DNA of 43,684 bases, taken from the NCBI RefSeq assembly GCF_000698595.1, contig NZ_JFHC01000067.1, positions 1 through 43,684 of the forward strand, given 5' to 3'. Below, in pieces: positions 37,601 to 43,684 of the stretch. The position numbers were made by a program, and so were the translations under genes. Source of the DNA: Caballeronia glathei. Its GTDB lineage: Bacteria > Pseudomonadota > Gammaproteobacteria > Burkholderiales > Burkholderiaceae. The stretch's first letter is position 1. Each line of letters begins with the position of its first letter. The notes under the pieces are model-generated. The model was given only the letters and a program-made list of their open reading frames with translations. It was not told where the DNA came from and searched no databases.

Positions 37601-40600
37601 CTCCGGCGATGTAGACTTCACCAACCGTCCCTACCGGAACCGGAGCCATCGCATCGTCGAGCACATAGACGCGCGTGTTCCAGATCGGCCTGCCGATCGG
37701 CACACGCCGCCGTCTGCGGTCGATATCGCGCAACGGATGCGACATTGCCTGAATCGTCGCTTCCGTGGGACCGTACAGATTGACCACTGGCACACCGCAG
37801 ACTGCTTCGGCGCGGGCGGCTAGATGAGCGGAAAGCGCCTCGCCGCCGACGAACATCATCTGCGGACGCCAGTCCGTTAGCAGCCCCTCGTCGAGCAGCG
37901 TTTCGAGCATCGACGGAACGAATTGGGCCACCGTTATTTCAGCGTCGACCAGGAAGTGGGCCAGCCGATCGAGTTCGCGGACTGTGCCGGAAGAAGCCAA
38001 CTGAAGTTGCGCGCCTGAAATGAGCGGCAGCCAGATTTCCCAGCCGGCGGCATCGAAGCTTATCGATGTGCGTCCCAGCACACGATCCTCGGCCGTAAGC
38101 GGATAGGTCGCCTGCATCCATAGCATGTGGTTGACCAATTCGCGATGCGTGACGATCACGCCCTTAGGCGCGCCGGTCGAGCCAGACGTAAAGATCACGT
38201 AAGCGGGATGGCGGTTGCGTAGCTTTTCGGGAACGGCGGCAAGGGGAGGATTGGCCGTCGATGCTTGCGCAAGCGCCGTTGCCATCTCCGCGGTGTCGAT
38301 TTTGAGCAGATGCTCGCTTGCGGAGAATATCGGGCGCACGGCGATGACCGTGTTCGTCACGACTGCCTTCGGACAGGCCTTGTCCAGCATGCCTTGCAGC
38401 CGGCCGGCAGGGTAGTCGGGATCGAGCGGCAGGTAGGCTGCGCCCGCTTTCAAGATGCCGATCATCGCGACGATCGACTCGGGGGAGCGTGGCAAGCAAA
38501 GGCCGACACGATCCTCGCGCCCGATGCCAAGCGCGCGCAAGTGATGAGCGAGCCTGTTTGCGCGTTCGTTGAGCTCGCCAAAGCTGAGGCTCTCACCCTC
38601 GAAAACGACCGCCCGCGCCTTCGGATCGCGTGCTGCTTGCTGCTCGAATAACTCCACGAGCGTCACATTTGGCACATCGTGAGCCGTGTTGTTCCAATCG
38701 ACCAATATGCGCTCACGTTCATCGGGCGCAAGCCAATCGATGGCATTGATGCGCTCCTGCGGCGTCGAAGTCATGGCGGCGAGGACGCGCGCAAACTGCG
38801 TTGCGATGCGTTCGATACTTTCGCGGTCGAAGAGATCGGTCGCATACTCAAGCACTCCCGCGATGCCGGCCGCGTCCTCAGTCAATTCGACGGTTAAATC
38901 AAACTTCGCGGTATCCGTCGCCACGGCATATTCGGAGCCTGTGAGGCCCGCCAGTGTCATGTCGGCTGCCGCATTGTTCTGCAGAGCGAGCGTGACCTGA
39001 ACCAGCGGATGGTGGCTTTGCGTGCGCGCCGGATTCATGATTTCGACGAGGCGCTCGAACGGCAGGTCCTGGTGCGCGTAGGCGGCAAGGCAGCGTTCGC
39101 GCACGCGGCCGATGAGCTCCGCAACAGTCGGGTTGCCGGAGACATCGGAGCGCAGCACGATCATGTTGACGAAGAACCCGACGAGATCGTCGACCGCGCT
39201 GTCCGTCCGCCCCGCGATCGGGCTACCTATCGCGATGTCATCCCCGGCGCCGAGCTTGCTCAACACGAGCGCGAGCGCCGCATGCAGCACCATGAAGAGG
39301 GTGGCGTCGCACGAGCGTGCGAGCGCCTTGAGCCTGACGTGCACCTCGCCCGGGATGTGGAAGTGAAAATGAGCGCCGGTGAACGATGCGATCGGCGGAC
39401 GCGGCCTGTCGGTTGGCAGATCGATACATGGGGGTAGGCCGTCGAGGGCATGTTGCCAGTAGCGGCTTTGCCGGTGCATTGCGCTGTCGACGTTGCGTTC
39501 GTCGCCAAGGATCGCCCGTTGCCACAGCGTGTAATCGATGTACTGCACCGGCAGCGGAGTAAAATTGGGGGCGCGGCCCGCTGCTCGCGCCGAGTAGGCA
39601 TGGCCGAGATCGCGGATCAGCGGATTGAGCGACCAGCCGTCCGACGCGATGTGATGCGTCAGTACCAGCAGTACGTGGTGCGCCGGTGCGACTCGGATGA
39701 GCGTCGCCCGTATGGGTATTTCGCGAGCGAGGTCGAACGGATAGGCCGCACTTTGCCGTGCGATCACGGCAAGCGTTGACTCGGACGCGTCCAATTGGTC
39801 GAGTGGCACGCGCGCACGCGGATCGTCGATGGTGAGCACATGCTGATAGGGTTTGTCGTCGTGTTCGGAAAAAGCCGTGCGCAGCGAATCGTGCCGCGCG
39901 AGCAGATCGCCAAGTGCCGCCTTCAGCGCCTCGGTATCGAGTTGCCCGTGAAGCCGCAAGGCAACGGGCAGGTTGTACGTGGCGCCGGGTCCTTCCAAAC
40001 GATCTAAAAACCATAGCCGCTGCTGCGCAAACGACAACGGAGGATGTGCCGGGCGGCCCATCGCGGTGAGCGATGAGCTAGAGGATATCGGAGCGGCATC
40101 GGCCATGTAGCGCGCGACCCCGGCTATCGTCGGCGTCTCGAACAGCCGTGCGATTGGCAAGTCGATCTTGAACGTGTTGCGCAGTTGGCTGACGAGCCGC
40201 ATCGCCAGCAACGAGTGCCCCCCGATTTCGAAGAAGTTGTCGCGAATGCCGATACGCCCGCGCCCCAATACCTTGGCAAAGACGCGTGCAATTTCGGTTT
40301 CAATTTCGCTTGCCCCTGCATCGACGACCGTCACCGGGTCGCTGTCCCACGCGGGTAGCGCCTGTCGGTCGTATTTTCCGTTCGGCGTCAACGGCAGCGC
40401 GGGCAGGACCATCCATGCGTCAGGGACCATATGGGATGGCAGTCGCTCGTGGAGGGCGGCCTTTAGCGCCTGCTCATTGAATTCGACCATCGCACCGGTC
40501 GCATCGACGTGGAGGACGATATAGGCTCCAAGACGCACGTCGCCATTGCCTGAATCGCGCGTCACCACCACCGCATGCTTGATGTCCGGTTGCGCTGTCA

Positions 40601-41930
40601 GCGCGTTCTCGATCTCGCCCAGTTCGACACGAAAGCCTCGCAACTTGACCTGATTGTCCACACGGCCCACGAACTCGAACGTGCCGGATGCGAGTCGCCT
40701 CCCTCGATCGCCGGTCCGGTAAAGCCGCTCCCCGGCGACAAATGGGCTGGGTATGAAGCGCTCGGCAGTGAGCCCCGGATGGCCCAGGTATCCGCGTGCG
40801 ACACCGGGACCGGCGACGTACAGTTCGCCGGCCACGCCATCCGGCGCCTCACGCATGCTTTCGTCGAGCACGTGAACCTTCATGTCGCCGATCGTCCTGC
40901 CAATCGGCACGCCGTAGTCCGGCGCCCCGTCGCCCGTGTCCGTCACCTCGTGCGCCGTTGCATCCCAGAACTCGGAGGTTCCGTAGATGTTGACCAGTCG
41001 CGCGTGCGGCGCGGCACGGCGAAACGCGTCAGCGAGTTCCGCCGGCAGGCGCTCGCCGCTCGAGGCCCAGTGTGTGAGGTCGGGCAGCGCAGTGCGAAGG
41101 TCGTTCTCGGTTTCGATCAATGCACGCAACAACGACGGTACGAGCACGATGTGGGTGACGCGATCGGCGCGCATCGAGCGAATCAACTCGCGCGGGTCTC
41201 GGATGGCCTCTTCCGCAACAATGGCAAGGCGCTCGCCGCGGGTAAGCGGCATGAAGACTTCCCAAAGAAAGTCGATGAAGTTCGGCGTCGTCTTCTGCGC
41301 GTACACAGGCGGGCGCGATCCCTCCAACTCCCGTGGATAGGCGGGCATGCGCGCCGCCACGCTGCGATGTGTACCGAGCACCCCCTTCGGCCGTCCAGTG
41401 GAACCGGAGGTGTACAACACATAGGCCAGGTGATCGGCTTGCACGGTGACGCCGGGCGCATCTTCCGTCTGCGCGTCGATCGCCGCCGCGTCACGGTCGA
41501 GTGCGACGACCGCGGTCGATGAAAGCGGCAAGCGTTCAGCGATCGCGTGACGTGTCAGGACGAGCTTAGGCCGCGCGTCGTCGATGATTAGCTTCAATCT
41601 TTCGCGGGGATAGTTCGGATCGAGCGACAGATAGGCACCGCCGGCTTTGAAAATGCCAAGCAAGCTAACCACCAGGTCGATCGAGCGATCAAGACTGAGT
41701 CCGACGATCGTATCCGGGCCTACACCGAGCGCCATTAAATGGTGCGCCAGCTGGTTCGAGCGGCGATCGAGTTCAGCGTAGCTCAGATTCGACGCGCCGT
41801 GCGTGACAGCGACCGAGTGCGGGATGCGGTGCGCGCATGCGACGAATGACTCGTGTACGAACTGAAACGCCCCATGTGACGCCTGGCCCCCATCGGTGGC
41901 ATTTCGGCTTAAGCGAATATCGGAATTCAT
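28635..41930 (-). CDS. four-module non-ribosomal peptide synthetase with terminal thioesterase
   Basis: A protein of about 4,431 residues. Rough domain layout: A1 25-520, T1 near 572 (GGHSLLAM); C2 630-1060 (HHIASDG), A2 1090-1530 with an N-methyltransferase inserted after core A8 (about 1570-1960; ILEIGVGSGLL, TIVINSVIQYFP), T2 near 2042; C3 2100-2540 (HHIASDG), A3 2570-3050, T3 near 3110; C4 3175-3600 (HHMVSDG), A4 3625-4120, T4 near 4170; TE 4220-4431 (GWSFGG, terminal DGTHHS). There is no starter C domain or epimerase. Ten-residue pocket codes read by eye: A1 IDWVASIDAK (no Asp235), A2 DAWQFGLIQK (Gln-like), A3 DLTKVGHVGK (Asp-like), A4 DGFIISGVCK (unclear). The C domains look LCL type. 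Start 41930 (MNSDIRLS...) is preferred over an upstream ATG at 42050. A peptide with an unusual first unit and an N-methylated second residue is expected. The compound is not identified. Confidence 0.93.
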   Translation of the reverse strand: MNSDIRLSRNATDGGQASHGAFQFVHESFVACAHRIPHSVAVTHGASNLSYAELDRRSNQLAHHLMALGVGPDTIVGLSLDRSIDLVVSLLGIFKAGGAYLSLDPNYPRERLKLIIDDARPKLVLTRHAIAERLPLSSTAVVALDRDAAAIDAQTEDAPGVTVQADHLAYVLYTSGSTGRPKGVLGTHRSVAARMPAYPRELEGSRPPVYAQKTTPNFIDFLWEVFMPLTRGERLAIVAEEAIRDPRELIRSMRADRVTHIVLVPSLLRALIETENDLRTALPDLTHWASSGERLPAELADAFRRAAPHARLVNIYGTSEFWDATAHEVTDTGDGAPDYGVPIGRTIGDMKVHVLDESMREAPDGVAGELYVAGPGVARGYLGHPGLTAERFIPSPFVAGERLYRTGDRGRRLASGTFEFVGRVDNQVKLRGFRVELGEIENALTAQPDIKHAVVVTRDSGNGDVRLGAYIVLHVDATGAMVEFNEQALKAALHERLPSHMVPDAWMVLPALPLTPNGKYDRQALPAWDSDPVTVVDAGASEIETEIARVFAKVLGRGRIGIRDNFFEIGGHSLLAMRLVSQLRNTFKIDLPIARLFETPTIAGVARYMADAAPISSSSSLTAMGRPAHPPLSFAQQRLWFLDRLEGPGATYNLPVALRLHGQLDTEALKAALGDLLARHDSLRTAFSEHDDKPYQHVLTIDDPRARVPLDQLDASESTLAVIARQSAAYPFDLAREIPIRATLIRVAPAHHVLLVLTHHIASDGWSLNPLIRDLGHAYSARAAGRAPNFTPLPVQYIDYTLWQRAILGDERNVDSAMHRQSRYWQHALDGLPPCIDLPTDRPRPPIASFTGAHFHFHIPGEVHVRLKALARSCDATLFMVLHAALALVLSKLGAGDDIAIGSPIAGRTDSAVDDLVGFFVNMIVLRSDVSGNPTVAELIGRVRERCLAAYAHQDLPFERLVEIMNPARTQSHHPLVQVTLALQNNAAADMTLAGLTGSEYAVATDTAKFDLTVELTEDAAGIAGVLEYATDLFDRESIERIATQFARVLAAMTSTPQERINAIDWLAPDERERILVDWNNTAHDVPNVTLVELFEQQAARDPKARAVVFEGESLSFGELNERANRLAHHLRALGIGREDRVGLCLPRSPESIVAMIGILKAGAAYLPLDPDYPAGRLQGMLDKACPKAVVTNTVIAVRPIFSASEHLLKIDTAEMATALAQASTANPPLAAVPEKLRNRHPAYVIFTSGSTGAPKGVIVTHRELVNHMLWMQATYPLTAEDRVLGRTSISFDAAGWEIWLPLISGAQLQLASSGTVRELDRLAHFLVDAEITVAQFVPSMLETLLDEGLLTDWRPQMMFVGGEALSAHLAARAEAVCGVPVVNLYGPTEATIQAMSHPLRDIDRRRRRVPIGRPIWNTRVYVLDDAMAPVPVGTVGEVYIAGAGLARGYLNRPDLTADRFVPCPFDVPGSRMYRTGDLARWHADGVLDFEGRADEQIKVRGFRIEPGEIEATLAQQSGVGRAVVLAHDDGSASHQLVAYVTSTKSEESRDPDQEIKQVEQWQEFYESIYAESDHADFGENFDGWTSSYSGEAILLSEMRQWRQATVDRILELKPARILEIGVGSGLLLSQLASKCEAYWATDFSSQTIATVKRHLQRQPNWAARVKLHVQPAHVWDDLPESYFDTIVINSVIQYFPSAAYLVNVIEQAVERLAPGGSLFIGDVRNLHLHRAFATATQLARFGSRGAAAGLRRQIERAIEAEKELLLAPEFFSLLPSRLNSIGAVDIQVKRGGYSNELSRYRYDVVLRKGPSLTVDLRDAPSVQWGAQIAGSDALRERLARDTPAVIRVTGVPHEDLAREIDAMHALDAGEQTLDDFVWPLSQAARSGHEIGVDAFHALAGELGYRCACTWSASNDGTLDIVLWSAASDGEAFPINAFRAKTDVVWSSLSNTPLRVDPAVLRHTLAQTLPEYMVPSAIIVLDRFPIMPNGKIDRRALPRPTVASGQGRGPQTPREQTLLTLFCEVLGLQEVFVDDNFFDLGGHSLLATRLVNRIRTSLGITLTVGSLFDAPTVSLLARQIAEAGDSDPSGGLPVIAAVSRDAPLPLSFAQERLWLVAQVDRAGEAYHLPLGLRLEGTLERSALLQALGRIVARHEVLRTAFVKAGNDGVAQQIAPVDESGFPLIEIDLRRHVDAQEALQRHCEQEATQPFDLERGCAVRGRLLRQTDDSHVLLVTMHHIASDGLSMHLFAEELATLYSAFARGEPDTLPALPFQYADYSIWQRQWLRDELTDRQRNYWRQTLAGAPALINLPTDRPRPLRQDHVGDFISFELDAELTARLRALGRRHGMTLYMTVLAGWALLLSRLAGQQDIVIGTTSANRGRPELDSMIGLFVDTLVLRMDLSGSPLVGEWLERVRAKILEAQRHHDIPFQHVVEIAQPVRSLAHSPLFQVMYTWQNALPEAPAMHGLEVGPFEPTYSRMAKFDLTIALKELDERVVGEFEYATALFDRQTIERYAGYLRRLLAAMVEDGAQDLPVTGLALLGEAERNKLLYRWNVTEASYPRDLCTHQLFEQQAERSPHAIAIIAGGHRVTYRELDSQANQLAHHLRELGVGPDTPVALLAERTLETVVGLIAILKAGGAYVPVEPSHPTERQQWVIEDSGARIMVVTGHVPPGLHVKSVVSIAGEREQLARQPSHSPASGVAATHLAYIIYTSGSTGLPKGVMVEHRNLMNYLAGAGGFLPSPDLDATVHAPVSFDLTNTSFFPPLMSGRSVTLLASPEREMERLAEELEAHPERLVKLTPSHLKALLNVSKGNPQGELVTVVGGEPLTLDLVRAWRRLYPRATIINHYGPTETTVGVCTYRVPVEDVSGREVVPIGRPIGNTRAYVLDVHREPVPTGVVGELYIGGDSVARGYRNRADLTAERFLADPFRDAPNARMYRTGDLVRYLSDGNIEFAGRSDDQVKIRGYRVELGEVEARLSSLQGVRQAAVIAYEREPGDRHLAAYVVPDAGMVLDARTLRAGLLAILPEYMVPAAYVVLQALPTTPNGKLNRAALPAPERHAAYAVSAYEAPQGEWEEAVAAIWAQVLRRERVGRHDDFFALGGHSLLAIQVLARVREMLKRRVTIATMFAHPVLSRFAAELAVAAQEALPPIGRADRAGPIPLSFAQQRLWFLSHLEGGSEAYNVASALSLTGTLDRAALHDALTAVVERHEVLRTVFDEVNGRPFQRVLPTDEIGFHISETDLRMRADIFAEVRKHAADEARAPFDFKRGPLIRAQLLREADDRYTLLITMHHMVSDGWSTGIFARDLSRFYEARVQGNLPNLPALPVQYADYAVWQRQALDASMLRENREYWQRTLRGSPVLLELPLDRPRPARQDYEGDAVPLEFGQPLTDRLKALSLSNGVTLHTTVLSAWATVLGRLSGQSEVVVGAPVSNRSRTEVENLIGFFVNTVALRIDLSGEPTSTELLQRVKTQTVAAQEHQDFPFEQVVEALEPERSLAHSPIFQVMFAWQNTPQHALVLPELEIMPGAPFDGRMATFDLTLALEETEGSIAGELVYATSLFDRETVERYGSYLHRLLDAMVAENAQSVPIASLPMLAQSERNRLIHEWTATSHPYPSHLCIHEQFELQVERTPDAVALVHADEILTYRELNKRANRLAHYLRQRGIRPDDRVAICIPRGFDMIVALLATLKAGAAYVPLDPAYPPDRLTFMFNDSSPSALLTQHALRDMLTGLAQSIPVLELDGATHAWEHESEENLGRSDGLGPRSLAYVIYTSGSTGQPKGVAIEHQGLANLTVVHAQQLFVGPESRVLQFASFSFDGCIFEVVMALCQGASLYLHSHREILAGDALTQFVARHRISHAILPPSVVAGLDSTSALDSIKTMILSGDRLPLEIARRWSDGRRLINGYGPTEATVCATLHDFDAAGSGSPRIGKPIVNKWIYILDRYGEPAPIGATGEIYIGGNGIAREYLNRPDLTAMRFVPDPFASTPDARMYRTGDLGRWTGDGEIEFMGRNDDQVKIRGLRIEPGEIETQLAGFSGLREVAVIAREDRPGDRRLVAYYTSEPSSVVHAADLAGWLRPSLPEHMIPAAYVRLDELPLTPNGKLDRHALPVPDTGAFARDDYEPPEGELEVLLASLWAEMIGIERVGRRDDFFSLGGHSLLAVQLVDRATRLAFNFTITDLFEAPTIERLSALIASRGGASHVQSNQAVELRAPTPHATEPLFLVPDGTGSLLYAHVLAPFIDSRIPLYGLPSLSLPEGHDIVERWAQAMLPLIRKIQPEGPYRIAGWSFGGMVAYEIGLQLLAQGETVSFIGLLDSSATIDVALPDGNTVTSRPRDGSYDSRPVAVTYRASTAPLPVCLFVAKERLNARQLVSEWTSVVSANRLSVVYVDGTHHSMIQPPNVCALGHALGELIARHPDRIS

Positions 41931-42082
41931 GGCTAGTTTCTCGTTGTGACTTTGCGGGCGGCCGTCCGCAAGCGACGGCGCCTCAGCGAATAACAGATGT
42001 GAGGTGAGTAGACTGACGCGGCATGCGGGAAGCGCTTCACTCGCGAGCACGGGCTACGGACCAGCAGGATCGTTGCTATGGC

Positions 42083-43348
42083 CTAGTAGGTCACGACTGA
42101 ACGATTTCGGGAGGCGATCCCCCTGTCTGTCACGAACTGGACGCTTTCGCGCAGATCGCGTACATAGGCGTCGACAATGCCTTCATGCGCGGGCGTCACT
42201 GTCATCTGAAGCGCGGGTGGGCGACCGACGCGGCTGATGTACCAGCCCTTGTCTTCCATCTGATCTGCGACGGCGAATATATCGACGTGGCTGGAAGTAA
42301 AGGCAAGCAATCCGAGCGGCTGAACGCCTAGCAGATGGAATCCGGGTATCAACGCGATTTCGCGCTGCAATCGTGCGCGCGTGTCGATGACGCGCCGCGC
42401 GAGGGTCTTATACCCGTTTGTCCCTAGGTGATGCATCACCGCCCAGGCAGCGGCCACCGCTCCGCCGGAACGCGTGCCGGTGAGGGTCTCGGTCAAGTAT
42501 CGACCTTTGGGCCATTCATCGAAATCGAAGAATTGCCGGTTTCGATCGTCGACGTTCGCATAGAGGACCACCGAAGCGCCTTTAGCGGTGTACCCGTACT
42601 TATGAAGATCCGCTGACAATGACCTAACGCCGGGAACGCGGAGATCCCAGTCGGCGAGATCGCTCCCGAGCATCTTCGCGAACGGGGCCAGAAATCCCCC
42701 GATACAGGCGTCGACGTGAAGCCAGATATCGTGCCTACGGGTGATTTCGGCAATCTCCGCGACCGGATCGACAGTGCCAAACGGCAAACATGGCACCGAA
42801 GCGACCGTCATCATCGTATCCGCGTCGAGTTGTTCCGAAAGCCGCGTCGCGCATCCACGGCACGATGCGTCGATAGGATAGCGCCGAACCGACAGCCCAA
42901 GCAGTTCCGAGGCTTTATCAAAAGCAGGATGGGCGCTCTCAGGTATGAGCAGGTGAGAGCGTGACGAAAGCCGGCCGACATCGGCGAACCATTTCGCCGC
43001 CGAGCGCACCGCGAGGATGATGCTTTCGGTGCCGCCGGAAGTAAAACTGCCGGCGGCGTGGACACCGCCTCCCAGCAGATCGATCGCGATTCCAAGGACG
43101 TCTTGCTCCATCTGCCTGAGGCTGGGGAAAGCCGCCGGCGCTAATGCGTTTTCGCTCATGAACATGCCATAAGCCTCACGCGCGACCTTCAGTACTTCGT
43201 CCCCGGCAAAATAGATGTGCAACGGTGTCCGTCCTGCACGCCAGTCGATATCATCGATGCGCATCGTGAGCATTTGCTCGCGCAGCGCGTTCCAATCTGT
43301 GCCTTGCTCTGGCAATGCTCGACTAGGCAAGTGTTTTGAATTTGACAC
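42083..43348 (-). CDS. PLP-dependent group II decarboxylase, sphingosine-1-phosphate-lyase-like
   Basis: A 421-residue fold-type I PLP enzyme. It has FPSLRQMEQDVLGI (about residues 94-107), SFTSGGTESIILAVRSAA, SAHPAFDKASELLGL, LHVDACIGGFLAPF (cofactor Asp), SADLHKYGYTAKGAS with the Schiff-base Lys, and GTRSGGAVAAAWAV. These features are closer to sphingosine-1-phosphate lyase and MfnA-type decarboxylases than to GadB. It starts with GTG. It lies between MbtH and the NRPS on the same strand, so it probably makes a building block. One option is an amino-acid decarboxylase (for example aspartate to beta-alanine) feeding the atypical A1 domain. Aldolase-type cleavage of a hydroxy-amino compound is an alternative. 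Function is inferred from family and context. Confidence 0.85.
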   Translation of the reverse strand: MSNSKHLPSRALPEQGTDWNALREQMLTMRIDDIDWRAGRTPLHIYFAGDEVLKVAREAYGMFMSENALAPAAFPSLRQMEQDVLGIAIDLLGGGVHAAGSFTSGGTESIILAVRSAAKWFADVGRLSSRSHLLIPESAHPAFDKASELLGLSVRRYPIDASCRGCATRLSEQLDADTMMTVASVPCLPFGTVDPVAEIAEITRRHDIWLHVDACIGGFLAPFAKMLGSDLADWDLRVPGVRSLSADLHKYGYTAKGASVVLYANVDDRNRQFFDFDEWPKGRYLTETLTGTRSGGAVAAAWAVMHHLGTNGYKTLARRVIDTRARLQREIALIPGFHLLGVQPLGLLAFTSSHVDIFAVADQMEDKGWYISRVGRPPALQMTVTPAHEGIVDAYVRDLRESVQFVTDRGIASRNRSVVTY

Positions 43349-43380
43349 GAAAATCTCGGCAGAGGAATGGGAAAGAGAAG

Positions 43381-43587
43381 CTACGTTTGGAGATCGAGCA
43401 CGCGCAAGCTTGCGGGACGCATGTCGGTCCAGACTTCATTGATATGGCGCAAACAGGCTTCCCTATCGCCGATTTTTCCTGCATCGCGCCAGCCGGCAGG
43501 AACGGGTAGATCTGCTAGCCAGACGGAATACTGGTCTTCGTGATTAGCCACCACCCTGAACAGTGGCGTTTCATTTGATTCTTGCAT
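43381..43587 (-). CDS. MbtH-like protein
   Basis: A 68-residue protein with the MbtH hallmark residues: NHEDQYSVWLADLPVPAGW (the SxW and PxGW residues), CLRHINEVWTDMRPASLR. MbtH-like proteins bind adenylation domains and are often needed for their solubility and activity. It lies at the head of the visible biosynthetic operon, upstream of the decarboxylase and the NRPS on the same strand. The leader from 43588 to the window edge is AT-rich and could carry the promoter; no consensus is clear enough to call. Confidence 0.95.
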   Translation of the reverse strand: MQESNETPLFRVVANHEDQYSVWLADLPVPAGWRDAGKIGDREACLRHINEVWTDMRPASLRVLDLQT

Positions 43588-43684
43588 CGACGTTCCGTTG
43601 AAAAATATTTAAATGGTCTAGGCACTGTCCTACGTTAAACCTTTCCTATTTCATAAAAGTGGCTCTTTTGAAAACGGAGTGGGT

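Noticed and set aside
28635..41930. An epimerisation or lipid-starter condensation domain in the NRPS
   Set aside because: All three condensation domains have normal HHxxxDG motifs and LCL-like openings, and the protein begins with an adenylation domain.
1..43684. CRISPR arrays, tRNA or rRNA genes
   Set aside because: No regularly spaced direct repeats and no tRNA or rRNA signatures were noticed on either strand by eye.

Overview
The window looks like a chromosome or megaplasmid segment of a Burkholderiaceae bacterium, most likely Paraburkholderia, Caballeronia or Burkholderia. The basis is high GC with strong GC-ending codon use, Burkholderia-style regulators and transporters, and the overall mix of catabolic operons with a non-ribosomal peptide locus. 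This is inferred from composition and protein style; no database comparison was possible.

Left part (about 0.1-7.65 kb): an RpiR/SIS regulator is divergent from an eight-gene operon. The operon encodes a periplasmic family-3 binding protein, two DUF1989 (urea carboxylase-associated) proteins, two permeases, an ATPase, a third DUF1989 protein and allantoicase. It reads as uptake and breakdown of a ureide or guanidino-type nitrogen compound. No carboxylase or allophanate hydrolase is present.

7.65-9.73 kb is gene-poor accessory DNA: a long imperfect inverted repeat, one orphan membrane protein and a short diverged direct repeat.

Middle part (9.73-24.4 kb) is a catabolic island for a small organic or sugar acid. 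It holds an SDR dehydrogenase and a convergent LysR, CaiB-type CoA-transferase and CitE-like CoA lyase set. A divergent operon of aldehyde dehydrogenase, zinc alcohol dehydrogenase, TRAP binding protein and fused DctQM permease follows. Then come a RuBisCO-like protein with a four-carbon acid sugar kinase, a GcvA-type LysR and a second SDR. The RuBisCO-like/kinase pair resembles the oxo-isoapionate branch of D-apiose catabolism. A nearly identical element with fixed internal spacing lies upstream of both the RuBisCO-like gene and the second SDR, which suggests that the LysR between them controls both.

24.4-28.6 kb is a junction with mobile-element debris: a 5' fragment of a tyrosine recombinase, a frameshifted XRE regulator, an AT-rich orphan gene, an intact HU gene and an IS6-family element.

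Right part (28.6-43.7 kb): a minus-strand biosynthetic locus with an MbtH-like protein, a sphingosine-1-phosphate-lyase-like PLP decarboxylase and one giant NRPS of about 4,431 residues. Its architecture is A-T / C-A(N-MT)-T / C-A-T / C-A-T-TE. The first adenylation domain lacks the Asp that anchors alpha-amino groups, so the peptide may start with a beta-amino acid or other unusual unit, possibly supplied by the adjacent decarboxylase. Module 3 reads as Asp and module 2 as an N-methylated, perhaps Gln-like, residue. Upstream neighbours of MbtH lie outside the window.
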